The notes: generated by a model from the letters alone, not told the origin. Shown: positions 1-9,860, counted from the first letter of the stretch. The stretch is 35,314 nucleotides of DNA from an uncultured beta proteobacterium (GCA_903894475.1 CAITQH010000201.1:1-35314), one strand, 5' to 3'. Program-made: numbers and translations.

Positions 1-1
1 C

Positions 2-295
2 GCCGCCGCTGGCGGTGATATGCAGTCTTCACTCATGAGCATGCTGCCCCTGGTGTTGATGTTTGTGGTGCTTTATTTTGTGATGATTCGTCCCCAGATG
101 AAGAAGCAAAAGGAGCACAAGACCATGATTGATTCGCTGGCAAAGGGGGATGAGGTTGCCACCGCTGGTGGTGTACTTGGCAAAGTTGCGAAGCTCGGCG
201 ACAGCTACCTGAGCCTGGAAGTTGCCAGCGGTGTTGAACTGCAGGTTCAGCGCAGTGCCGTGGTACAGGTTCTGCCCAAAGGCAGTATCAAGTAA
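2..295 (+). CDS. yajC: YajC, Sec translocon accessory protein (5' end cut by window)
   Basis: YajC is a small single-span inner-membrane protein that associates with SecDF and the SecYEG translocon. The visible part has one hydrophobic segment (about residues 7-23 counted from the Met at position 20) followed by the family signature RPQMKKQKEH and a small beta-rich cytoplasmic domain with GDEVATAGG. The reading frame is open to the window edge, with Ala-Ala-Gly-Gly-Asp before the Met at 20. YajC proteins normally have an Ala-rich stretch there, so the true start probably lies upstream and the Met at 20 is internal. The gene leads directly into secD with a 15-base gap, the usual yajC-secD-secF operon. 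Confidence 0.95.
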   Translation, partial: AAAGGDMQSSLMSMLPLVLMFVVLYFVMIRPQMKKQKEHKTMIDSLAKGDEVATAGGVLGKVAKLGDSYLSLEVASGVELQVQRSAVVQVLPKGSIK

Positions 296-310
296 GCAAG
301 AAACGCGATC

Positions 311-2191
311 ATGAATCGTTACCCGATATGGAAGTACACGATCATTGTGATCGCGTTGGTGGTGGGGTTTTTGTACACCTTGCCGAACTTTTTTGGCGAA
401 GCGCCTGCGGTCCAGGTTTCGTCGGCCAAGGTCACGATCAAGCTTGACGCCGGCACCAAGCTGCGCGTCGAAGAGATCCTGAAGGCGTCCGGCCTTGCAG
501 CCGATTTTGTGACGCTGGACAACACCTCGGTGAAGGCGCGCTTTGGCAACACCGAGACACAGCTCAAGGCCAAGGATGCCATTCAAAAAGCCCTGATCCC
601 CGATGCGGCCAATGCCGGCTACATCGTTGCGCTCAACCTGTTGTCGCGCTCGCCGGTATGGCTCACGTCTCTGCATGCCTTCCCGATGTATCTGGGGCTC
701 GATTTGCGCGGTGGCGTGCATTTCATGCTGCAGGTGGATATGCAGGCGGCACTGGCCAAGAAGGCGGAATCCCTGTCGGGCGACATTCGCACCAGTTTGC
801 GTGAAAAGAATGTGCGCCACAGCGGCATCAGTCGCAACGGACAGACCATCGAAGTGCGTTTTCGGGACATGCCTACACTGGCCGCTGCCAAAGCGCTGAT
901 CCTCGATCAATTTCCTGATCTGCAGACGATCGAGGCGAGCGATGGCGCTGAGTTCAAGTTGACCGCCAGCATCAAAACCGAGGCAGCCCGCCGGGTGCAG
1001 GATCAGTCACTCAAACAAAATATCACCACATTGCACAACCGGATCAATGAACTCGGTGTAGCCGAGCCCGTGATTCAGCAACAGGGTCTGGACCGGATCG
1101 TGGTGCAGTTGCCTGGGGTGCAGGACACGGCCAAGGCCAAGGACATTCTGGGACGCACGGCGACGCTGGAAGTGCGCATGGTTGACGAGACCAGTGAAGC
1201 GCGCGCTGCCGAGAGCGGCGCTGCCGCGGTGCCCTTTGGCTCTGAACGCTATCTGGAGCGCAACAGTCAGCCTGTCATTGTCAAGAAGCAGGTCATCCTC
1301 ACTGGTGAAAACCTGACCGACGCGCAGCCCGGCTTTGACAGTCAGACGCAGGAGGCGGTGGTCAACCTGACGCTGGACGCCAAGGGTGCGCGCATCTTCA
1401 GGGACGTGACGCGCGAGAGTGTGGGCAAGCGCATGGCCATTTTGCTGTTTGAAAAGGGCAAGGGCGAGGTCGTCACGGCGCCGGTGATCCGCTCTGAAAT
1501 TGGCGGTGGTCGGGTGCAGATTTCCGGTCGCATGACCACCATGGAAGCCAACGACACGGCCCTGCTGCTGCGCGCAGGATCGCTCGCCGCGCCGATGGAG
1601 ATCATCGAGGAAACCACCATCGGCCCGAGCCTGGGCGCAGAAAACATTGCCAAAGGCTTTAACAGCGTCACCTATGGCTTTGCTGCCGTGGCGGTTTTCA
1701 TGTGCATTTACTACATGCTGTTTGGCATGTTCTCGAGCATTTCGCTGGCTGTCAATCTGTTGCTGCTGGTGGCTGTGCTGTCGATGCTGCAGGCGACCCT
1801 GACGCTGCCCGGCATGGCCGCCATGGCCCTGGTGCTCGGTATGGCGATTGACTCCAACGTGCTGATCAACGAGCGGGTTCGCGAGGAACTGCGCAACGGA
1901 GCGTCGGCGCAGGCGGCGATCCATGCCGGCTATGACCGGGCCTGGGCCACGATTCTCGACTCCAACGTCACCACCCTGATAGCCGGGCTGGCCCTGCTGG
2001 CCTTTGGCTCGGGGCCGGTGCGAGGCTTTGCCGTGGTGCATTGCCTGGGCATTCTGACAAGCATGTTCTCGGGCGTGTTTTTCTCAAGAGGCCTGGTCAA
2101 TCTCTGGTACGGCCGACAGAACAAGCTCAAGAGCCTGTCCATTGGCACCGTCTGGCGCCCCGATTCCAGCAATCAGCTCGCCCCTCAGTAA
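311..2191 (+). CDS. secD: Protein translocase subunit SecD
   Basis: SecD is an RND-type membrane protein that, with SecF, uses the proton-motive force to help pull preproteins across the inner membrane. The 626-residue product has an N-terminal membrane helix (about residues 9-27), the P1 region beginning with LGLDLRGGVHF, a large periplasmic domain, and C-terminal membrane helices including the conserved GMAIDSNVLINERVREE stretch. The length is typical. It sits between yajC and secF; secF follows after 12 bases with an ACGGAG ribosome site immediately after the secD stop. Nothing unusual was seen. Confidence 0.97.
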   Translation: MNRYPIWKYTIIVIALVVGFLYTLPNFFGEAPAVQVSSAKVTIKLDAGTKLRVEEILKASGLAADFVTLDNTSVKARFGNTETQLKAKDAIQKALIPDAANAGYIVALNLLSRSPVWLTSLHAFPMYLGLDLRGGVHFMLQVDMQAALAKKAESLSGDIRTSLREKNVRHSGISRNGQTIEVRFRDMPTLAAAKALILDQFPDLQTIEASDGAEFKLTASIKTEAARRVQDQSLKQNITTLHNRINELGVAEPVIQQQGLDRIVVQLPGVQDTAKAKDILGRTATLEVRMVDETSEARAAESGAAAVPFGSERYLERNSQPVIVKKQVILTGENLTDAQPGFDSQTQEAVVNLTLDAKGARIFRDVTRESVGKRMAILLFEKGKGEVVTAPVIRSEIGGGRVQISGRMTTMEANDTALLLRAGSLAAPMEIIEETTIGPSLGAENIAKGFNSVTYGFAAVAVFMCIYYMLFGMFSSISLAVNLLLLVAVLSMLQATLTLPGMAAMALVLGMAIDSNVLINERVREELRNGASAQAAIHAGYDRAWATILDSNVTTLIAGLALLAFGSGPVRGFAVVHCLGILTSMFSGVFFSRGLVNLWYGRQNKLKSLSIGTVWRPDSSNQLAPQ

Positions 2192-2203
2192 CGGAGATAT
2201 TGC

Positions 2204-3157
2204 ATGGAATTTTTCAGAATCAAGCGCGATATCCCGTTCATGCGGCATGCGCTGGTCTTCAATCTGGTGTCTCTGGTCACCTTTCTGGCAGCCGTCTTTT
2301 TCCTGTTCAGCCGCGGTCTGCATCTGTCGGTTGAATTTACCGGCGGCACTTTGATGGAGGTAAGCTACACCCATCCGGCCGACTTGAATGGCGTGCGCGG
2401 TGCGGTGGAGGCACTTGGTCTGAAAGATCTTCAGGTACAAAATTTCGGCACCGCGCGTGATGTGCTGATCCGCCTGCCGGTGCAAAAAGGAGTCAGTTCT
2501 GCGCAGCAGAGCGAACAGGTCATGACGGCGCTGAAGGCGGCCGATGCCTCTGCCGCCATGCGCCGTACCGAGTTTGTCGGCCCGCAGGTGGGGGATGAAC
2601 TGGCGACAGACGGCTTGAAGGCGCTGGCATCGGTGGTAATCGGCATCATGCTTTACCTTGCCATTCGCTTTGAATGGAAGTTTGCTGTGGCTGCCATCAT
2701 TGCCAATTTGCATGACGTCATCATCATTCTCGGATTTTTTGCATTTTTCCAGTGGGAGTTTTCACTACCGGTGCTCGCCGCCGTGCTGGCGGTGCTGGGT
2801 TATTCGGTCAACGAGTCGGTCGTTATCTTTGACCGGATTCGGGAGAATTTTCGGCGTTATCGCAAGATGAACACGGTACAGATCATCGACAGTTCGATCA
2901 CTTCGACCATCAGCCGGACCATCATCACGCATGGCTGCACGCAGTTGATGGTGCTGTCGATGCTGCTTTTTGGCGGGGCCACGCTGCATTACTTTGCTCT
3001 GGCCTTGACGATCGGCATCTGCTTTGGTATTTATTCCTCGGTTTTTGTCGCGGCGGCGATTGCCATGTGGCTGGGTATCCAGCGCGAAGACCTGATCAAG
3101 GGTGGCACCAAGAAAGACGGTGACCCGAACGATCCTAACGCTGGCGCCACCGTTTGA
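2204..3157 (+). CDS. secF: Protein translocase subunit SecF
   Basis: SecF is the partner of SecD in the proton-driven SecDF translocation motor. The 317-residue product starts with MEFFRIKRDIPFM and an N-terminal membrane helix, carries the family motif VEFTGGTLMEV near residue 45, and has the C-terminal membrane bundle with GYSVNESVVIFDRIREN. GGAG at 2193-2196 sits seven bases before the ATG and supports this start. It is third in the yajC-secD-secF operon, and the next gene starts 14 bases after its stop. Confidence 0.97.
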   Translation: MEFFRIKRDIPFMRHALVFNLVSLVTFLAAVFFLFSRGLHLSVEFTGGTLMEVSYTHPADLNGVRGAVEALGLKDLQVQNFGTARDVLIRLPVQKGVSSAQQSEQVMTALKAADASAAMRRTEFVGPQVGDELATDGLKALASVVIGIMLYLAIRFEWKFAVAAIIANLHDVIIILGFFAFFQWEFSLPVLAAVLAVLGYSVNESVVIFDRIRENFRRYRKMNTVQIIDSSITSTISRTIITHGCTQLMVLSMLLFGGATLHYFALALTIGICFGIYSSVFVAAAIAMWLGIQREDLIKGGTKKDGDPNDPNAGATV

Positions 3158-3171
3158 CGGGGAAAGAGGGC

Positions 3172-5646
3172 ATGGCAACGCAACCGACAGTGAAACCGCG
3201 CGAGCAGCTACCGCAGGAAACGCGGCGGCGCTTTGTGCGTGATGCCGCTCGCGTCATGGAGCACCTTGGCAGCGCCGTGCTGGAGCGCTTCACCGAGTTG
3301 ATGAACGAGGCCGCACCGTCGCGGGAAATGCAGAACCGGCGCGATGCCTGGACCGCCTACCAGAAGAACAAGGCGCCCTGGGTCGACGGTACCTGCAAAG
3401 CGTGGATGGAGGCGTTGCAACCAGCGCTGCCAAAGGTAAAAACAGCACTTGACGGTGTCTTTGAACTGGTCGCGACCGATGTCGCTGAAAACAAGATTCT
3501 GGCCTCCCGCTTGGCTATCGGTGTGCTCGAACAAGCCGGCTCCGAGTACAACGATCTGCTGTTTCGCATGAAGCAGTTGCTGGGCACACAAGAGCTTGAA
3601 GACGACGATATCCTGCGGCCCGAGGTATTGTTCATGGCATTGGTTGAGCGCTGGGTAGGTCTTGACCTTTCGCGCGAGGCCTGGGCAATGGTCAATGATG
3701 TAGCCCAAAAATTGCTGACCGAAGGGATCAGACAGGCGTACGCCAGCGCCAATGCGTTCCTGATCGAGCGGGGTGTCTTTCCAACCATCGAATTGGCCGA
3801 CCGGATTGCGCGCTCACAGGTGCTTGCTGGTCACACCGCGTCGACCGCAGTCAAGGCACCGCTTCAAGCACCAGCAGCGGTCGAGGCGGCGCCACAGGAT
3901 GGAGCCGCGCCGCGCCAGGGTGCGCCCACTGCTCAGCGGGCTGGCGCTCCGTTTGCTGGGCGCCTGGGTTGGGAAAGCGAACGAGGCGCGGTCAGTTCTC
4001 CGGGGGCGCCCATTTTCGGCGCTGCGGCGGGCGAAGCGTCGACCGGCTCCGGTGGGGTCGAACGGGCGCCAAACCGGCCATCCACCAGCGGCTACAGTTC
4101 GGATGGCGCCAGTGCCGCTGATGAGACCCGCATGATGACCGGCACCACGCCGCTGGCACGGGCGCGCAGCCGCGCAGCCGGTGTGGTAGGGCAACTCAGG
4201 CGCTTGCTCGGCAACGCTGGCGGTGTCGATTTTGAGGCGACGGTGCGCAGAGCGCCTTCGCCGGCCCTGGCTGCTGCCATTGCAGCGCCGTCAGCGGCTT
4301 CGGCAGCCGCTGGCGGCAGTGCCACCGTGCTGGAAGATTACAGCCCGGCCGGTGTCGCCAGAGTCTCGGCAGACCTGCGGCGGCGCACCACGGACCTCAA
4401 GAACAAGGCTGAAACCAAGAGCGAAAAGGCCACCATCGAAATCGTGGCGCTGATGTTTCAGGCGATTTTGCAGGAAGATCGGATCCCGCCCGGCATCCGT
4501 GTCTGGTTTGCCCGATTGCAAATGCCTGTGCTGCGCGTGGCCTTGGCGGAGCCGGATTTTTTTGGCACCATGGATCACCCGGCGCGTCAACTGATTGACC
4601 GGATGGGTTCCTGCGTCATGGGTTTTGACGCCAGTGGTATCAATGGCGGCCCGCTGGAGATCGAAATCAAGCGGGTTGTCCAGGTGATCGAGCAGTACCC
4701 GGAAACCGGCAAGCGCGTCTATCAGCTGGTTTATGACGAGTTCCAGAAATTTCTGGCGCAGTTCCTGACGGGTCGTGACTCAACGCAAAAAGTTGTCGGT
4801 GTGGCGCAGCAGGTGGAGCAGAAGGAAACGCTGACGATCCAGTACACGATCGAGATGCGCAACATGCTCAAGGACTTGCCGGTGCGCGAGGAAATTCGAC
4901 AGTTTCTGTTCAAGGTCTGGGCCGAGGTGCTGGCGCTGGTAGCGGTACGCAAGGGCCCTCAGAACGAAGAGACACTCAGTCTGAAAAAACTGGCATCCGA
5001 TCTGGTCTGGTCGGCCAGCGCCAAACCGAATCGCGCTGACCGGGCACGCGTCATACGCGACTTGCCGCAGTTGCTGCAGAAACTGCGCTCCGGCATGACC
5101 TTGCTCGGCATCACGCCGACCGAACAGGACACCCATATCAAGACCGTCAGCGATACCCTGGCGGATGCGTTTGTCTCCAAGACGCAGGCTATTCCTAGCG
5201 AGCAGATCGCCGCGATGGCCGAGCGCCTGGCGAATCTGGAAGATTTTGTCACCGACGAAGGCACAGGTGACTTGCCGCTCGATGCGCAAGGCATCGAGAT
5301 GATGCTCGGGATTGACGCCTCCAATATTGACGTTGTCACCGATGGCGGATCCAAACCGACACCGGCCATGATTTCATGGGCGCAGCAGTTGCAGGTTGGT
5401 GCCTGGTTTACGATGGACCATAACGGGCGGGTGGCGCAAGTGCAATTTGTCTGGCGCAGCGAGCGCAAACACCTGAATTTGTTTGCGTCGAGCGATGGAC
5501 GCAGTTATTTGATCCAGGCCCGGCGACTGGCTGCCTATCTGCAGGCCGGATTGCTGGTACCGCAGGAGCAGGAAGCGCTGACGGTGCGCGCCACGCGCGA
5601 CGCGCTGGTCAAGCTCAACGCCAATCCGGAGCGTTTGCTGGGCTGA
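3172..5646 (+). CDS. DUF1631 family protein
   Basis: This is a large (824-residue) protein of the DUF1631 family, common in Beta- and Gammaproteobacteria; no biochemical role is established that I know of. A conserved N-terminal alpha-helical part (about residues 10-200) is followed by an Ala/Pro/Gly-rich low-complexity linker (about 215-310), then a long helical C-terminal domain ending in a segment that resembles a small beta-barrel. No signal peptide or membrane helix is visible, so it is probably cytoplasmic. The frame is open to a TTG at 3154 inside secF, but I prefer the ATG at 3172, preceded by GGGGAAAGAGGG. Its stop is one base from the stop of the convergent dprA, leaving no room for a separate terminator. 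Confidence 0.8.
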   Translation: MATQPTVKPREQLPQETRRRFVRDAARVMEHLGSAVLERFTELMNEAAPSREMQNRRDAWTAYQKNKAPWVDGTCKAWMEALQPALPKVKTALDGVFELVATDVAENKILASRLAIGVLEQAGSEYNDLLFRMKQLLGTQELEDDDILRPEVLFMALVERWVGLDLSREAWAMVNDVAQKLLTEGIRQAYASANAFLIERGVFPTIELADRIARSQVLAGHTASTAVKAPLQAPAAVEAAPQDGAAPRQGAPTAQRAGAPFAGRLGWESERGAVSSPGAPIFGAAAGEASTGSGGVERAPNRPSTSGYSSDGASAADETRMMTGTTPLARARSRAAGVVGQLRRLLGNAGGVDFEATVRRAPSPALAAAIAAPSAASAAAGGSATVLEDYSPAGVARVSADLRRRTTDLKNKAETKSEKATIEIVALMFQAILQEDRIPPGIRVWFARLQMPVLRVALAEPDFFGTMDHPARQLIDRMGSCVMGFDASGINGGPLEIEIKRVVQVIEQYPETGKRVYQLVYDEFQKFLAQFLTGRDSTQKVVGVAQQVEQKETLTIQYTIEMRNMLKDLPVREEIRQFLFKVWAEVLALVAVRKGPQNEETLSLKKLASDLVWSASAKPNRADRARVIRDLPQLLQKLRSGMTLLGITPTEQDTHIKTVSDTLADAFVSKTQAIPSEQIAAMAERLANLEDFVTDEGTGDLPLDAQGIEMMLGIDASNIDVVTDGGSKPTPAMISWAQQLQVGAWFTMDHNGRVAQVQFVWRSERKHLNLFASSDGRSYLIQARRLAAYLQAGLLVPQEQEALTVRATRDALVKLNANPERLLG

Positions 5647-5647
5647 G

Positions 5648-6820
5648 CTATTTGACGCGCTGGAACAATCCGCCGGGCAGGCGCGCCAAGTCTCCGGCAA
5701 GTTCGAGCCTCATCAATTGTGCCTGAAGTCCTGCCGTGTCGAGCCCTGAGCGCGCCTGGAGCGCGTCCAGCCCGACCGGATCGAAACCGACAAGCTCGAG
5801 CAAGTACTGCGCGGGGTCGCGCCCACCGAGTTCGTCCCTGCTCTTGTCCGCAGCGCTGTGCTTGCCCTGTTGCGGCTGAAAATCGATTTTCAGTTCTTCC
5901 AGGATGTCCTGTGCCGACTCCACCAGTTTGGCACCCTGCTTGATAAGGGCGTGACAACCACGCGCCTGCGGTGAATGAATCGAGCCGGGGATGGCAAACA
6001 CCTCCTTGCCCTGTTCCGCCGTCAGCCGCGCCGTGATCAGTGAGCCCGAGCGCAGCGCTGCCTCCACCACCAGCGTACCCTGTGCCAAACCGGCAATCAG
6101 GCGATTGCGTTTCGGAAAATTGGCGGTTAAAGGGGGCGTGCCCAGCGGGTACTCGCTCAGCAACAGACCGTGGCGCGCGATCCGGTGCGCCAGTTCCAGA
6201 TGCCGCTTGGGGTAGACGCGGTCCAGTCCGGTGCCAACGACTGCCACCGTGGCGAGCCGCTCCGAGCCGACGGCAAGGCTCGCCAGAGCGCCCTCGTGAG
6301 CGGCGCCGTCAATGCCCAGGGCCAGACCGGAGACGATGGCGAGGCCCGCTTCGGCGAGCGCCTTGGAAAAGAGTCGAGCATTGAGCGCACCCTGGGGCGT
6401 CGGGTTGCGACTTCCAACCACTGCAATGCTGTTGAGCAGGGCGCCGGCCAGGCCGCTTTGGGCGAGTTTTCCGGCACCGAGCAGATAGAGCATCAAGGGT
6501 GGATCGTTGATGTTCAGGAAAGATGCGGGGTAGTCTGCGTCGCCCAGAACCAGAATCTGACGCTGAGAGGCCCCCTCACCGGATTCCTGCAACCATTTCC
6601 AGCTCAGTTCGAGAAGTTCAGGCAATTCGGCGGGCGTCTGGCGCAGCGCCATCGCTTGCGCTTCGCTGACGACGTGACGCAGGGCATGGACCGACTGGCC
6701 GAAGACGGACTGCGGCAGTCCGAAGGCGCTGAGCAATTTGCGCGCCGTGCTGTTGCCGATGCCCTGCGCCAGCGTCAGTCGCAGCCAGCTTTCAAGTTCC
6801 TGCCGCTGCATGGACTGCAT
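5648..6820 (-). CDS. dprA: DNA-processing protein DprA (Smf)
   Basis: DprA binds incoming single-stranded DNA during natural transformation and loads RecA onto it. The 390-residue product has an N-terminal helical SAM-like domain (about residues 8-75) and then the Rossmann-like core with VVGSRNPTPQG, SGLALGIDGAAHEGAL, VVGTGLDRVYP and the long GSLITARLTAEQGKEVF/AIPGS block. A C-terminal winged-helix (DML1-like) domain starting near DPVGLDALQ follows. It lies 13 bases downstream of the lysM gene, likely in one transcript. Two in-frame Mets (6820 and 6811) are possible starts. Confidence 0.95.
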   Translation of the reverse strand: MQSMQRQELESWLRLTLAQGIGNSTARKLLSAFGLPQSVFGQSVHALRHVVSEAQAMALRQTPAELPELLELSWKWLQESGEGASQRQILVLGDADYPASFLNINDPPLMLYLLGAGKLAQSGLAGALLNSIAVVGSRNPTPQGALNARLFSKALAEAGLAIVSGLALGIDGAAHEGALASLAVGSERLATVAVVGTGLDRVYPKRHLELAHRIARHGLLLSEYPLGTPPLTANFPKRNRLIAGLAQGTLVVEAALRSGSLITARLTAEQGKEVFAIPGSIHSPQARGCHALIKQGAKLVESAQDILEELKIDFQPQQGKHSAADKSRDELGGRDPAQYLLELVGFDPVGLDALQARSGLDTAGLQAQLMRLELAGDLARLPGGLFQRVK

Positions 6821-6833
6821 GGCGCAGGCACGC

Positions 6834-8090
6834 TCAACGGGGGTTGACCAAGCGGTCGCCGACGCGCACGCTGTCCGTGATTTCCAGAATCAGGGCGTAG
6901 GAGAGCCGATCGAAAGCCTTGAAAACCATCAGCAAGCCATTGCGCTCATCGGGCAGTTTCAACTCGGTTCGCGCTTCATCGGTTTTGTCAATCAGTCGCG
7001 CGCCGTCCTTCAAAATGGCCAGCACATGTCCGTTCTCGATGCCGTCTCGCGTGCCACGATTGATGGACACCACCTGGTTCTGTGCCGCATTGACGACGGC
7101 ATTTCCGTAAACTGAAACGATTCTGGCGTCGCTAGGGGCCTGCGGTGCATGCGGCACATAGTTGAGCAATTGCCGCTCTGGCTCGGGCAGCAGCCGGTCG
7201 CCAACGCGAATTTCCTCTTTGGCCGCTGTGATGTCAATCGTGGCCGGAATCGTGTCAGTGCGGGTCTTGCCATCCTTGTCTTGCGACTGCTCGGTGGCCT
7301 CGCTGCCCGCCAGCAGCGCCTTGCCAAGATACTGAGCCTCCAAACCCAGAACCTCACCGGTGATCGGGTCTTTCAGCGGCGTGGCCTCGCGAAATATCCG
7401 GTACACCTGCTGCTTCTGGCTGAGGTCATCTTTCAGGGCGGCGTTGGCCGGGCCGCGGGCATAGGCGCGGTCACCGCGCGTCAGCAGGACGCGCCCCTCC
7501 TGGGTCGCCACGATGCGTGGTGCCGAGCGCATCGTGCTTTCGTCAACGATCACCGGTTCCGCCAGATAGGGCTCGATCAAGTGAAATTTCAGAGCCGGCA
7601 GCGCACCGCTGCCCAGTATTTCGGAGCGAGTATGGGGCGACCAGCGCACCGTTGCCAGCGGCTCCGTGGCGGACCCATCAGCGCCGGCAGCGGGAGCGAC
7701 AGAATCGGCGACTGTGCGCAGGGTCGCTCGTCCGTCCTTCTTTTCCAGGTAGAGCTTTTGTCCAGGGTAAATCAGGTGCGGATTTTTGATCTCGGCCAGA
7801 TTCATGCCCCACAACTCGGGCCAGCGCCAGGGAGATTTCAGGAACAACGTAGCGATGCCCCACAAGGTGTCGCCGCTCTTGACGCTGTAGCTATCAGGCG
7901 CATTGGCAGCGAGCGCGCTCAGGGCAATGCCGCTTTGCGCCACCTGGTCTGCCATGGCCTTTTGCTGGGGCGTCACGGTAAGGGTCTGGGCCAGGGTCGG
8001 CGTTGCCGCGAGCAATGCCAGGGACAGGCTTGCTAGCTGCGTCACCACTTTGAATTTCGCGGTCCTGCTGTTTGTGATGATTGCTTGCAC
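6834..8090 (-). CDS. Exported LysM-domain protein
   Basis: This 418-residue product begins with a Sec signal peptide (hydrophobic core LASLSLALLAATPTLA, probable cleavage near residue 35). One LysM domain follows at about residues 67-115, with YSVKSGDTLWGIA at its start and a YPGQKLYL end. LysM domains bind peptidoglycan, so the protein is probably periplasmic or wall-associated. The remaining 300 residues look like the conserved tail of the betaproteobacterial LysM protein encoded next to dprA and def; I see no catalytic motif. It is transcribed divergently from def and just upstream of dprA. The exact role is unknown. Confidence 0.88.
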   Translation of the reverse strand: MQAIITNSRTAKFKVVTQLASLSLALLAATPTLAQTLTVTPQQKAMADQVAQSGIALSALAANAPDSYSVKSGDTLWGIATLFLKSPWRWPELWGMNLAEIKNPHLIYPGQKLYLEKKDGRATLRTVADSVAPAAGADGSATEPLATVRWSPHTRSEILGSGALPALKFHLIEPYLAEPVIVDESTMRSAPRIVATQEGRVLLTRGDRAYARGPANAALKDDLSQKQQVYRIFREATPLKDPITGEVLGLEAQYLGKALLAGSEATEQSQDKDGKTRTDTIPATIDITAAKEEIRVGDRLLPEPERQLLNYVPHAPQAPSDARIVSVYGNAVVNAAQNQVVSINRGTRDGIENGHVLAILKDGARLIDKTDEARTELKLPDERNGLLMVFKAFDRLSYALILEITDSVRVGDRLVNPR

Positions 8091-8271
8091 TGGGATCCCT
8101 TTTCAACTGTTCTGGAAGACGCCTCGTGGTCTGGTCAGGCCGCGAAAAATCTTGATGAATTTGGCGCAATTTTGCTCTCAAGCCCTGCAGAGGGCAACGC
8201 TTTTAGGGGGCACGCGCTGGCAAGGTACATAAAAGTAGCGAAAATAGCGACAACTGCAAACCGATTAAAAC
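8091..8271. promoter_or_regulatory. Divergent intergenic region between lysM and def
   Basis: This 181-base gap separates two outward-reading genes, so it should contain promoters for both. It is AT-richer towards def (runs such as TACATAAAAG near 8226-8235). I cannot assign -35/-10 pairs with confidence. No clear Shine-Dalgarno sequence precedes the def ATG. Confidence 0.4.
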
Positions 8272-8781
8272 ATGGCTTTACTTCCCCTTCTTTTCTTCCC
8301 TGATCCGCGACTGCAGACCGTCGCCAAGCCGGTGCCCGCCATGGATGAACGCATTCGAAGACTGGTTGCCGATATGCTGGAAACCATGTACGAGGCCAAG
8401 GGTATTGGTTTGGCGGCGACCCAGGTTGATGTTCATGAACGTGTGATCGTCATTGACGTATCGGAGCAGCGCGACCAGGCCGTCGTGCTGATCAATCCGC
8501 AAGTTGTCTGGAACAGTTCGACGACCCACCTCAATGAGGAGGGCTGCCTCTCGGTACCCGGTATTTACGACGGTGTCGAACGTTTTGATGCGGTCACGGT
8601 CAGCGCCCTCGATGGCACTGGCCAGTCCCGTGTGGTGCAGGCCGAAGGTTTGCTGGCGGTCTGCATCCAGCATGAGATGGACCACTTGCTGGGCAAGGTT
8701 TTCGTTGAATACCTGTCACCCCTGAAACGCAACCGGATCAAGAAGAAAATGCTCAAGGCACAGCGTGAGGACGCCCGGTGA
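8272..8781 (+). CDS. def: Peptide deformylase
   Basis: Def removes the formyl group from the N-terminal Met of new proteins, using a metal ion (iron or zinc). The 169-residue product has all three family motifs in order: GIGLAATQ (motif 1), EEGCLSVP (motif 2, the Cys is a metal ligand) and [10 protein letters not shown] (motif 3, two His ligands and the catalytic Glu). The start [14 protein letters not shown] is the usual one. It overlaps fmt by four bases (GTGA, fmt starting with GTG at 8778), coupling the two formyl-Met enzymes. Confidence 0.97.
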   Translation: MALLPLLFFPDPRLQTVAKPVPAMDERIRRLVADMLETMYEAKGIGLAATQVDVHERVIVIDVSEQRDQAVVLINPQVVWNSSTTHLNEEGCLSVPGIYDGVERFDAVTVSALDGTGQSRVVQAEGLLAVCIQHEMDHLLGKVFVEYLSPLKRNRIKKKMLKAQREDAR

Positions 8782-9860
8782 GGCTGATCTTCGCCGGCAC
8801 GCCCGAGTTTGCCAGGGTCGCGCTGGAACAGCTGCAACAGGGCGGTCACGAGGTTGCACTGGTGCTGACGCAGCCCGATCGACCGGCCGGGCGTGGCATG
8901 AAGCTGCAGGCATCAAGCGTCAAGCAGTACGCGGTCGAGCACGGTATGCCCGTGTCGCAGCCGCGCAGCCTGAGGCTGGACGGCAAGTACCCTGAAGATG
9001 CCCAGGCGGCCAAAGCAGCCATCGAAGCGGCGCAGGCCGACGCCATGGTGGTAGCAGCCTACGGCCTCATCTTGCCGCAATGGGTACTGGATGCGATGGC
9101 CGACGCGCCGGGCCGCCCCAAGCCTGTCGTGCAGTCCCTCCGGGACCTGCCCGAGGGCACGGCCCCCTCGGGGGGCAGCGCAGCACACGAAGTGGCAAGC
9201 GTGGGGGCCCGTAAATTCGGTTGTTTCAATATCCACGCCTCATTGCTGCCGCGCTGGCGCGGTGCGGCACCGATTCATCGCGCGATTGAAGCCGGTGACG
9301 CCGAGACGGCGGTCACGATCATGCAGATGGACGCCGGGCTCGATACTGGTGACATGCTGATGGCCCATACGGTAGCGATAGAGGCCAGCGATACCACCGG
9401 CAGCCTGCAGGACAGGTTGGCACAACTGGGTGGGCGATTGATGTTGCTGGCGCTGGAAAAGGCCGAGGCGCACGCCTTGAAGCCCGTGCCGCAGAGCGCG
9501 CAAGGGGTCACTTATGCGCAGAAGATTGAAAAGAGCGAAGCCGGCATTGACTGGCGTCAGGGCGCTGGCCAGATAGCACAGAAGGTTCGGGCGTTCAATC
9601 CGTTTCCGGGCGCCACAACCACGCTGAACGGTGAAATCCTGAAAATATGGATGGCAGCGCAGGCACCCGTTGCGCCACCAACTGACGCGCAGCCGGGCAC
9701 AGTTCTGCTGTTGGATCCGAAGGGCCTGGCTGTAGCAGCGAGGGATTCGGTTGTGGTCATCACTGAATTGCAACGTGCGGGAGCCAGGCGCATGCACGTC
9801 GCCGAATTTCTGCGCGGCTGTGCAGTACAGCCGGGTATGGCTTTTGAGAATCCGGCCTGA
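8778..9860 (+). CDS. fmt: Methionyl-tRNA formyltransferase with an in-frame repeat insertion
   Basis: Fmt transfers a formyl group from 10-formyl-tetrahydrofolate to initiator Met-tRNA. The 360-residue product has the N-terminal formyltransferase fold with [12 protein letters not shown], the catalytic block [20 protein letters not shown] (the Asn and His of the active site), the [13 protein letters not shown] region with the catalytic Asp, and the C-terminal OB-like domain. It is longer than typical Fmt (about 315). Between [10 protein letters not shown] and [10 protein letters not shown] about 47 residues occur where E. coli Fmt has 9. The extra residues (about 112-146) are encoded by a GC-rich palindromic repeat (separate entry). 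The frame is intact and motifs on both sides are conserved, so it is probably functional. The start is GTG at 8778, overlapping def. Confidence 0.95.
   Translation: MRLIFAGTPEFARVALEQLQQGGHEVALVLTQPDRPAGRGMKLQASSVKQYAVEHGMPVSQPRSLRLDGKYPEDAQAAKAAIEAAQADAMVVAAYGLILPQWVLDAMADAPGRPKPVVQSLRDLPEGTAPSGGSAAHEVASVGARKFGCFNIHASLLPRWRGAAPIHRAIEAGDAETAVTIMQMDAGLDTGDMLMAHTVAIEASDTTGSLQDRLAQLGGRLMLLALEKAEAHALKPVPQSAQGVTYAQKIEKSEAGIDWRQGAGQIAQKVRAFNPFPGATTTLNGEILKIWMAAQAPVAPPTDAQPGTVLLLDPKGLAVAARDSVVVITELQRAGARRMHVAEFLRGCAVQPGMAFENPA
9111..9217 (+). repeat. Palindromic repeat element inserted in frame in fmt
   Basis: This stretch has two adjacent hairpins. GTCCC(9134-9138)-TCC-GGGAC(9142-9146) is followed by CCCGAGGG(9150-9157)-CACGGCC-CCCTCGGG(9165-9172). 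A tail including GGGGGCAGCG and GCGTGGGGGCC comes next. From memory, this CCCTCGGGGGGCAGCG-type motif is a frequent intergenic repeat in Comamonadaceae. Here it lies inside a coding frame, adds roughly 35-38 residues and contains no stop in the used frame. Boundaries are approximate. Confidence 0.7.
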
